The notes below the pieces were generated by a model that ran no database searches, was not told the origin of the DNA, and saw nothing but the letters and a program-made list of their open reading frames with translations. Shown here piece by piece: positions 45,431 to 52,419 of a DNA stretch of 52,419 bases. The position numbers were made by a program, and so were the translations under genes. How positions within the stretch are numbered: the stretch's first letter is position 1; the number at the start of each line of letters is the position of its first letter. The DNA is from Candidatus Omnitrophota bacterium (GTDB lineage: Bacteria; Omnitrophota; Gorgyraeia; Gygaellales; Profunditerraquicolaceae), in contig JAHIOW010000008.1 of the NCBI GenBank assembly GCA_018895075.1, positions 1-52,419 on the forward strand. The letters run 5' to 3'.

Positions 45431-45545
45431 AATGAACGTAAGTTTGTGGCTGAATTTTACCCTTGACATCTTTGATGTCAAGGGTCAATTCGCAGACGCT
45501 TCGCTATAACTTACGTCGCTTACGCTCCATAAGTTATCTACTCAT
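45416..45545. repeat. Multi-hairpin palindromic element between dnaG and rpoD (copy 3)
   Basis: AAACTTACG/CGTAAGTTT spanning the dnaG stop; ACCCTTGACATC-ttt-GATGTCAAGGGT (45459-45485); ATAACTTA/TAAGTTAT; shares AATTCGCAGACGCT and CTCCATAA.TT.TCT.CTCATT with copy 1. Confidence 0.85.
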
Positions 45546-45552
45546 TGAAGAG

Positions 45553-47094
45553 ATGAAAAAAAGGATTATGAAGAAAAAAGAATATACCAAGAAAGACGTA
45601 GAAAAGATTATTGCCGTGGGCAGAAAGAAAGGATACCTTACCTATGATGAGGTAAATAACCTTTTGCCTGAAGATTTATACTCCTCAGAAGATATTGACC
45701 AGATCTTTGAGTTGCTCGGCAGCGAAGATATACAGATTGTAGAGAATGAAGCTGAGGGAGAGGCAGAAAAACCAAGCCGCACGCTTAAAGAGGGCCTGCT
45801 GAATGAACAGTTAAAAACAGAGGCAAGATTCCTTCCCCTGGATGACCCGGTAAAGATGTATCTTAAGCAGATGGGCTCTATACCCTTACTTTCCCGCAAA
45901 GATGAGATAGAGTTAGCTAAAAAGATAGAAGAGGCAGAGGAGAATTTTAAGCGGGCAGCCTTGAGCACAAAATTCAGCCGTAACCAGGTTATATCTTTAG
46001 CCAATGATATATTAGAAGATAGGGTGAATTTAGAAGATGTGATAAAAGAAGAGATTAAGCTAAAGAAGAGCAATGCCCTAAAAAAAATCAGAAGAATCAC
46101 CGAGCGCCTGAAGTATACACGCAGTAATGCCAAGAGCCTCCAACTTCTCTTGCAGTTTAATTTTGTTACTTCGGTAATTGAGGCGGCTGTGCGCAGGCTG
46201 AGCAATCTGGTTAGAGAATTGGATTATATAAAACGGCATAAGAGGCGCAATCTTTCCCGCAGGCGCGCGATATTAAAGCGGCTTGCTGAGCCGTATCTTA
46301 AGATAAAAGAGCAGATAAAATTGATTAGATACACGCACATAAAGTTTAACCGCGCTAAAAAACGGCTGGTAGAGGCAAACTTAAGGCTGGTAGTCAGTAT
46401 CGCTAAAAAATACACAAATAGGGGCCTGTCCTTTTTGGATTTGATTCAGGAAGGCAATATCGGGCTGATGCGCGCGGTGGAGAAATTTGAATATAAGAGA
46501 GGTTATAAATTCTCTACCTACGCTACCTGGTGGATAAGGCAGGCGATAACCCGTTCTATTGCCGACCAGGCGCGGATTATCAGAATCCCGGTGCATATGA
46601 CTGAGACCATAAATAAGATAATCCGGTTCTCCCGTATCTTTGTCCAGGAAAATGGCCGCGAGCCGGTTCCTGAAGAGATTTCCCACAAGATGAAGTTGCC
46701 TCAAGATAAGGTAAAGGCAATATTAAAGATTGCCCAGGAGCCGATTTCTCTACAGATGCCTATAGGAGACGAAGGCGATACGCATTTCGGAGATTTTATC
46801 CAGGATAAAAAAGCGGTTTCTCCGGCTAATGAGACAGTGCGCACGATGCTGAAGGAGGAGATAAATTCTGCCTTAAACACCTTGACGCTGAGAGAAAAAA
46901 AGATACTGGTCCTGCGTTTTGGGGTAATTGACGGTTCTGCGCGTACGCTGGAGGAAGTAGGCAATGTCTTTAAGGTAACAAGGGAGAGAGTACGCCAGAT
47001 TGAAGCCAAGGCCTTAAAAAAACTAAGGCACCCCACCCGCTCCCGCAGGTTGCGCAATTTTCTCGACCTAACCCTCACCCACCAGAGAGAATAA
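45553..47094 (+). CDS. rpoD: RNA polymerase sigma factor RpoD (start moved to 45553)
   Basis: [123 protein letters not shown]. Confidence 0.97.
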   Translation: MKKRIMKKKEYTKKDVEKIIAVGRKKGYLTYDEVNNLLPEDLYSSEDIDQIFELLGSEDIQIVENEAEGEAEKPSRTLKEGLLNEQLKTEARFLPLDDPVKMYLKQMGSIPLLSRKDEIELAKKIEEAEENFKRAALSTKFSRNQVISLANDILEDRVNLEDVIKEEIKLKKSNALKKIRRITERLKYTRSNAKSLQLLLQFNFVTSVIEAAVRRLSNLVRELDYIKRHKRRNLSRRRAILKRLAEPYLKIKEQIKLIRYTHIKFNRAKKRLVEANLRLVVSIAKKYTNRGLSFLDLIQEGNIGLMRAVEKFEYKRGYKFSTYATWWIRQAITRSIADQARIIRIPVHMTETINKIIRFSRIFVQENGREPVPEEISHKMKLPQDKVKAILKIAQEPISLQMPIGDEGDTHFGDFIQDKKAVSPANETVRTMLKEEINSALNTLTLREKKILVLRFGVIDGSARTLEEVGNVFKVTRERVRQIEAKALKKLRHPTRSRRLRNFLDLTLTHQRE

Positions 47095-47121
47095 TAGCGT
47101 CCTCAAAAATACAAAAATAGG

Positions 47122-47150
47122 TTGAAAAAGGTTTTTATTTGCTGTAAAAT
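47122..47150 (+). promoter_or_regulatory. Sigma70-type promoter upstream of the second GspF gene
   Basis: TTGAAA-N17-TAAAAT. Confidence 0.5.
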
Positions 47151-47159
47151 AAGAAACTT

Positions 47160-48182
47160 ATGACTATCGTTAATTTTACCCGCCAACTCTATAATCTCTT
47201 AAAAGCAGGCATCCCGCTGCTGAAGGCCTTGCAGATTATCTGTTCCCAGTTGCCCGGCGGCAGGTTCAGGGACGATATCGAGAAGGTAATCCTGGATATT
47301 CAGGAAGGCAGGAGCCTTTCTGATGCCTTAACTTCTGCAGGGCGCTTCTTCTCTTTATTTTATATCAATATGATTAAGGCCGCAGAGGCAAGCGGCAATT
47401 TAGTAGGAATGTTTAAGGAACTCTCGCAGGATTTTACCCGCCAGCGCCGCATTAACCGTCAGGTCCAGGCTGCCTTTATGTATCCTGTGCTGGTCTTAAT
47501 TATCGCCATAACCATACTCACAATATTACTGGTTTTCATTATACCGATATTTGTGAGGATATTTGAGGATTTAGGGGGCCAATTGCCTCCAGCCACAGTA
47601 TTTCTTATTGGCCTAAGCAGATTCCTGACTCATCGGGGTTGGTTATTTTTAGTTTTGCTCGCAGCCACAGGTGCAGCAGCTATTTTTCTTTCCCGCAAGC
47701 CCCAGGGCAGATACCTGCTCAATAATCTCGCCTGGCACATACCGTTATTTGGCAAGATAGCCAAGACCGTGCATATAGGCAGGTTCTGCCGGATGTTAGG
47801 GACATTGCTTTCTTCGGGGATAAATCTGGTAAGGGCCCTGGAGGTATTAGGGGACACCAGCACCGCGGTATTGCTGGAGGCGGCTATCTCTGATATCAGG
47901 CTTAAGGTTGAGCAGGGAGCCAGCCTTTCCGAATCCATGGAGGAAACCGGTTTATTTCCCCTGACCTTAGTGAAGATGGCCCAGATAGGAGAGGAGAGCG
48001 GAAAGATTGCCGATTTATTTTTAGATGCCGCCGAGGATTACGAAGAAGAGGTCTCCTTTGCTGTGAGCGGGTTCTTGTCCCTGCTTGAACCGGTCTTGAT
48101 TGTGATTATGGGTGTCATCGTAGGATTTATTGTCGTGGCTTTATTTTTCCCCATCTTTACCATGAGCACCCTAATCCAATAA
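47160..48182 (+). CDS. Type II secretion system F family protein (second copy)
   Basis: NFTRQLYNLLKAGIPLLKALQII, FYINMIKAAEASGNLVGMF, VKMAQIGEESGKIADLF. Confidence 0.92.
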   Translation: MTIVNFTRQLYNLLKAGIPLLKALQIICSQLPGGRFRDDIEKVILDIQEGRSLSDALTSAGRFFSLFYINMIKAAEASGNLVGMFKELSQDFTRQRRINRQVQAAFMYPVLVLIIAITILTILLVFIIPIFVRIFEDLGGQLPPATVFLIGLSRFLTHRGWLFLVLLAATGAAAIFLSRKPQGRYLLNNLAWHIPLFGKIAKTVHIGRFCRMLGTLLSSGINLVRALEVLGDTSTAVLLEAAISDIRLKVEQGASLSESMEETGLFPLTLVKMAQIGEESGKIADLFLDAAEDYEEEVSFAVSGFLSLLEPVLIVIMGVIVGFIVVALFFPIFTMSTLIQ

Positions 48183-48207
48183 TTCTTAGCAACTAACAGC
48201 TGTCCTT

Positions 48208-48567
48208 ATGTTTAAATGTAAAAGAGGGTTTTCTTTAGTTGAGATCCTGGTATCTTTAGCGGTCCTGGGCATAGGGCTGGTTTTTGTGTTTACTATCTTT
48301 CCCTTGAGCTGGCAATCCTTTGCTTATAGCCGTAAATTAAATGAAGTCTCTATTTTCGCCCAGAGAAAGTTAGAAGAACTAAAATCAACAGAGGCGTTTT
48401 CCCCGGGCCAGATGAGCGGAGAAGAAAAAGATATAAATTGGAATATCAGTATTAGCCCCGTACAGCCGGATGCGGATATGGATTTGTGGCATGTAGAGTT
48501 AGACCTGGAATTTTATTTTCAAGGCAGGCCGCAAAAACAGAAGTTCCTTACTTATCTGTCAAGATAA
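48208..48567 (+). CDS. Prepilin-like protein (GspI/PilV type)
   Basis: CKRGFSLVEILVSLAVLGIGLVFVFTIFP. Confidence 0.88.
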   Translation: MFKCKRGFSLVEILVSLAVLGIGLVFVFTIFPLSWQSFAYSRKLNEVSIFAQRKLEELKSTEAFSPGQMSGEEKDINWNISISPVQPDADMDLWHVELDLEFYFQGRPQKQKFLTYLSR

Positions 48568-48588
48568 TATTTCAGCAATTTCAAATAT

Positions 48589-51351
48589 ATGCATACAGCC
48601 TTAAAATCATCATTGCCAAAAGCTAAAGCGCAGGGCCAAGCGCTGGTCGTGGTAGTGACTTTTCTGGCCATATTTTTTGTGGTGGGGATTGCCTTTTTTA
48701 CCCTCTCCCAGGCAGAAAGAGCAGCCAGCATCCGCCAATTGGATAGCATCCGCTGCCGCTACATTGCCGAGGCAGGTATTGCCTATGCCCAGAAGATTTT
48801 GGCTTTAGACAGAGAAGACAATCTTATTGACTCTTTGGAAGATTTATCCTTTAAGCATTTTCAGGGAGATGAAGTAGATTTAGACGGGGATGGCGAGCAG
48901 GAAAGCAGATGGTTTAATGTATTGGATTCCGCAGGCAGTATCTTTGGCAGGTTTGGCATCAGGGTTTTAGATGAGGCCGCTAAGGTTAATATCAATAGCT
49001 GTAAAGGGGAAACCCTGGAAAGACTATTTTCGCAACTGGGAATAAGTCAGGCAAAAACAGCCCTGGTCCTGGCACAGCGGCCGTTAAACGCCATAGAGCA
49101 GGCAGGCTCAATTTTAGGAAAAGAGGAATTGGCTTTGGCCAAGGATTTTATGACTATCTATTCCCGGGACTGGGAAGTAGATTTAGAAAGGCAAAGAAGA
49201 GGTTATATTAATTCTTTAAATCCCCAATTAATCTTAGAGATATTTTTAAAGCGCGGTATAGGCGCTGCCTATGAAAAAGCAGCGCTCTTAAAAGACGCCT
49301 CTGATACCGATTTGGCGCAGACCCTTTTGGATAAATTTTCGCTGAATAACCTTAAGCCTTCTGATTTATTGTCTGCAGGAGATTGGAGAAGAGTAGGTGA
49401 CTGTTATCGGGCGCCAGCAGGAGGCAGTGCGGGAGCATTTGCCTGGTCAAATTTGGCAGTGGAAGATGGTGAGTATTTCTGTTTTCTCTATGGGGAGCAG
49501 GATTCAGATATAGTAGGCGAAGTAGAAGGCCAGTATATTGCCTCTTCGGAAGGATTGGCCGATAAGGTAAAAGTCCAAGGCGGAGCGCTTACGCTTAATA
49601 TAACCCCGGCAAAGGAGGCTTCCAGTAGATTTTCCCACATTGAGCTGGTAAGTATGTATCCTAAGAACGGCCTCCAGAGAAAGATAATTGCCGCAACTGA
49701 GGCCATAGTAATCAATGAGTTAATGGTTAAGCCAATCAGAGAATTCAGTATTGACCCGATCGAGATTGGGCCTGGCGACACTGTAAAATACACCTTTTCT
49801 TCGCCACCGGGAAACTATTACCTGGTAGTTTTAGCGAAAAATCAAGGCGGTTTGGTAGGGGATGTATCTATCCTTGGCAGGAAAGGCGATAATCTCAAAG
49901 ATGGAGATTACTTTCCTTATACTGTTGAAGTTAAAAGTAATGGTTCGCTTAAATTAAGCATAAAAAATAATTCCCTGGGTAATTCTACCTTTGCCGGCAT
50001 AAGGCTCCTGCAGCAGCCGGACGGGGAATTTATTGAACTTTTAAACCTCTCCCCTGATGAAATCGACCTCAGTAATTTTTCTTTTGAGGTCTATTCAGAT
50101 GCGGGCGAAGTTATTGCCGGCTGGCCTGCAGTCCTCAAGGATACCGTGATTAAGCCCTTTCAGCATTTAACCTTTACTGTAGATAACATTGACACTTCGC
50201 CTTCGCCGGTTAAACTTAGAGGCAATGGGATTTCTTTTAAGAAAATATGGGGTTTTGAAGGCGCGGCACTTAATTTTGAAACTTCCCTTAATACCATAGA
50301 TAAAAATTTTGACCTCTTGCCTGATAACGGAGGCAGGGTAGTCTTAAAAGATGCGCAGGGAAACAGGATAGATGCTGTTGAATACCAGGGCGCAGCAGAT
50401 TCTGTGAGCCTGGAAAGGCCAGACCCTACAGCGAAAATAGATTCAGACGGGGATGGGTTTTTTGATGGCTGGTATAATTGCGAAGACGAGAAAAAAGCCA
50501 CTCCCAATTTAACTAATGAAAATATGGGAATGTATACTTATGCGGGAGAGGATTTAATTAAGCATTCACCCAGTGAGATAAAACTTTTTAACCGGCCCAT
50601 TTTGGATCCAAATGAAGTATTGCAGTTATCTTCAGGAGGACTTTGGAAAAAATTTAGTTTTTCAGATTTAACAAGAATGTGCGACTCTTTTTCCTATGAG
50701 GCAAAAACTTTAGATTTTATTGGCCATTATCTTGGCGGTGAGTTTAAAGAAAAAGATGAGCTATTTGAATCCATCCACAAAGAAGATTCGGGGATTTGGC
50801 AATTTTCTAATATACCCAGAGGAACCTATTGGTTAAAATTGGAAAGTATAAATTCAGAAGGGGCCAGGGTGCGGCTTGCCTACAGAGAAGATATAGAAAA
50901 AGAATTCGATAATTTTTCTACCCTTATTTTTTCTCATGGGAGCGCTTATTTCGGAGAGGTGCAATTGAGCCTGGGAGAAGAGGGTATTCTGCAGTTAAAA
51001 GCGATAAACGATTTAGAAAGAAAATTAATCTTAAAAAGAGCGGTCCTGGAACCGGTAACCTACAAGCCCGGCCGGATTAATGTAAATACTGCTGACGTTA
51101 AAGTCCTGCGTAGTTTATTGGATTCAGGGATGGCAGAAGAAGTATTAGAAAGCAGGCCGCTCGGTAATAAAGACCAGCGTCGATTAGGAATTGGGGAATT
51201 ACTTCTTCTAGATTCCAATTTCTTTCCTTTGCAAGACTCACTTACTGTAAAATCCGATGTCTATGAACTGCAATGCCGGGGTGAATATTCAATCCAAGCC
51301 AAGACCCCTCTATCTGTCAACATCCGCACCATAGTAGAAAGGGGTGAATAG
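48589..51351 (+). CDS. Large GspK/PilX-like pseudopilin with internal lamin-tail-like domain
   Basis: QALVVVVTFLAIFFVVGIAFFTLSQAERAASIRQLDSIRCRYIAEAGIAYA; KVNINSCKGETLERLFSQLG; LTD-like INELMVKP...GEFIELLNLSPDEIDLSNFSFEVYSDAGEVI...GGRVVLKDAQGNRIDAVEYQG; GRINVNTADVKVLRSLL. Confidence 0.75.
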   Translation: MHTALKSSLPKAKAQGQALVVVVTFLAIFFVVGIAFFTLSQAERAASIRQLDSIRCRYIAEAGIAYAQKILALDREDNLIDSLEDLSFKHFQGDEVDLDGDGEQESRWFNVLDSAGSIFGRFGIRVLDEAAKVNINSCKGETLERLFSQLGISQAKTALVLAQRPLNAIEQAGSILGKEELALAKDFMTIYSRDWEVDLERQRRGYINSLNPQLILEIFLKRGIGAAYEKAALLKDASDTDLAQTLLDKFSLNNLKPSDLLSAGDWRRVGDCYRAPAGGSAGAFAWSNLAVEDGEYFCFLYGEQDSDIVGEVEGQYIASSEGLADKVKVQGGALTLNITPAKEASSRFSHIELVSMYPKNGLQRKIIAATEAIVINELMVKPIREFSIDPIEIGPGDTVKYTFSSPPGNYYLVVLAKNQGGLVGDVSILGRKGDNLKDGDYFPYTVEVKSNGSLKLSIKNNSLGNSTFAGIRLLQQPDGEFIELLNLSPDEIDLSNFSFEVYSDAGEVIAGWPAVLKDTVIKPFQHLTFTVDNIDTSPSPVKLRGNGISFKKIWGFEGAALNFETSLNTIDKNFDLLPDNGGRVVLKDAQGNRIDAVEYQGAADSVSLERPDPTAKIDSDGDGFFDGWYNCEDEKKATPNLTNENMGMYTYAGEDLIKHSPSEIKLFNRPILDPNEVLQLSSGGLWKKFSFSDLTRMCDSFSYEAKTLDFIGHYLGGEFKEKDELFESIHKEDSGIWQFSNIPRGTYWLKLESINSEGARVRLAYREDIEKEFDNFSTLIFSHGSAYFGEVQLSLGEEGILQLKAINDLERKLILKRAVLEPVTYKPGRINVNTADVKVLRSLLDSGMAEEVLESRPLGNKDQRRLGIGELLLLDSNFFPLQDSLTVKSDVYELQCRGEYSIQAKTPLSVNIRTIVERGE

Positions 51352-51567
51352 CCCTACATTGTTAAAACATGACTACTTGAAATCACTGCAGTTACATCCC
51401 TGATAAAATCTCCTTCCCTACCATTACCAGCTCTCATTTTAACCTCATTATTATCTTGTATCAGTTAATCTTGCATAGTCTTGTCCCAATGTGCAGTTAA
51501 TCCCACGCTAGTGCTAATATGCTATCCCTATTGAAGGGGGTTTGTCATGCTTTGATGAAAAAAAAGC

Positions 51568-51596
51568 TTGACAAATAGCCAAAAAGTGTTTTAATG
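51568..51596 (+). promoter_or_regulatory. Sigma70-type promoter upstream of MerR-like gene
   Basis: TTGACA-N17-TTAATG. Confidence 0.5.
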
Positions 51597-51713
51597 GTTA
51601 CTAGTTGTCTTTTACTATGTTCAGATACCCCCAAGCATATACAGAGCAGAACAAAAGGTATCAAGATAAAATGAGATTAAACGAGGTAAGATTAAAAAAT
51701 AGGAGGAGAAGTT

Positions 51714-51896
51714 ATGGGTAAATCACTCTTTGCACCTAAAGAGGTAGCCAATATTTTAGGGATTTCCAAACAGACGCTTCTGCGTTATGAGAAAAAAAGA
51801 ATCTTTCCTCCCTCGCACAGGAGCCCGATCAATAAACGCAGGGAGTATACTCCCAAGGATATTGCCAAACTCAGAAGAATATTAGGCAGGGTTTAG
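51714..51896 (+). CDS. Small MerR-like helix-turn-helix protein
   Basis: FAPKEVANILGISKQTLLRYEKKRIFPPSHRSPINKRREYTPKDIAKLRRI. Confidence 0.85.
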   Translation: MGKSLFAPKEVANILGISKQTLLRYEKKRIFPPSHRSPINKRREYTPKDIAKLRRILGRV

Positions 51897-51904
51897 GAGA
51901 AAAA

Positions 51905-52419
51905 ATGATTTTAAGGCAAAGGAATATTATAGGCATTGATATTGACGAAGACGTTATCGCAGCCTGCGAACTGAGCAAAAAGAGCGGCGGCGTATATCTG
52001 AATAACTATAAAATTGTTTCCCATTTAAAACAACTTTCTGAGGGTGTTGCCCTTAAGAATCGTTCTGTAGTGATTTCTCTTCCCAGCCAACTTTTATTAT
52101 TCCGGACTTTTGTCGTTGGTTCCGGGACCTCCCAGGCCAGGGATCAGAAAAAGGCAATCCTTAGTTTCCTGCTGCGGCAAAATCTGCCTTTGGAATTAGA
52201 TGATTGTTTCTGGAATACATTTAAATTAAACGGTTATTTAAATCTGGTGGCAGCCAAGAAAGAAGTAGTGGAAAAATACCTGGGGCAACTGAAAGAGCAG
52301 GGATTTAATGTTGCGGCAGTCCTGCCTTCATTTCTGGCTTTATATAACCTCTTGGTCTACAATTACGGATATAAGGAAAATTTTTCCCTGTTAAATATGC
52401 GTTACGCATCTTCTGACCT
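51905..52419 (+). CDS. PilM-like protein, truncated by window end
   Basis: MILRQRNIIGIDIDEDVIAACELSKKSGGVYLNNYK...VVISLPSQLLLFRTFVVGSG...ILSFLLRQNLPLELDDCFWNTFKLNG; open to the window edge. Confidence 0.7.
   Translation, partial: MILRQRNIIGIDIDEDVIAACELSKKSGGVYLNNYKIVSHLKQLSEGVALKNRSVVISLPSQLLLFRTFVVGSGTSQARDQKKAILSFLLRQNLPLELDDCFWNTFKLNGYLNLVAAKKEVVEKYLGQLKEQGFNVAAVLPSFLALYNLLVYNYGYKENFSLLNMRYASSD

Noticed and set aside
45463-45552. N-terminal 30 residues of the rpoD ORF in the track
   Set aside because: They translate the palindromic element between dnaG and rpoD; a start at 45553 or 45568 fits better.
45642-46205. Long antisense ORFs (e.g. 187 aa inside rpoD, 203 aa in argH, 168 aa in pilC)
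   Set aside because: Opposite-strand shadows of clearly coding genes, with low-complexity Ser/Leu-rich composition and no recognisable domains.
1-52419. CRISPR array
   Set aside because: No regularly spaced repeat-spacer structure; short repeats are directly tandem or palindromic.

Overview
The window looks like a contiguous bacterial chromosome segment. Gene content, synteny and secreted-protein style suggest an uncultivated Omnitrophota-like lineage; this assignment is inference. From left to right it carries: (i) asd-truA-rplM-rpsI; (ii) a complete argCJBDFGH cluster running into lysA-dapF-dapA-dapB-dapL, then folK-panC-nadX; (iii) a small duplicated-motif basic protein and uvrA; (iv) a TPR/TolQ/TolR envelope module; (v) a type IV pilus/T2SS-like locus (HTH, pilM/N, pilO, pilP-like, secretin, PilB/GspE, PilC/GspF, four prepilins); (vi) tRNA-Ala(CGC); (vii) a Memo-AMMECR1 fusion, rsmE, mtaB, an S74-type surface protein, CvpA and NIF3; (viii) a four-helix-bundle (S23/IVP) gene between two inverted 42-nt heptamer arrays; (ix) dnaG with an in-frame intein in the zinc-binding domain, then rpoD; (x) a second pilus/T2SS-like locus (GspF, prepilin, a large GspK-like protein with a probable lamin-tail domain, a MerR-like HTH and a truncated PilM). 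The most unusual signals are the DnaG intein, whose +1 Cys is the last zinc ligand; palindromic elements translated in frame inside argJ, argD and mtaB; degenerate tandem repeats with a shared 7-nt period but different unit sequences (three in dapF, one in a signal peptide, and the arms of the S23 cassette); multi-hairpin intergenic elements, one apparently inserted in the loop of an intrinsic terminator; and two apparent single-base frameshifts (pilM/N and the S74 protein). No searches were run. Product calls come from reading the translations.
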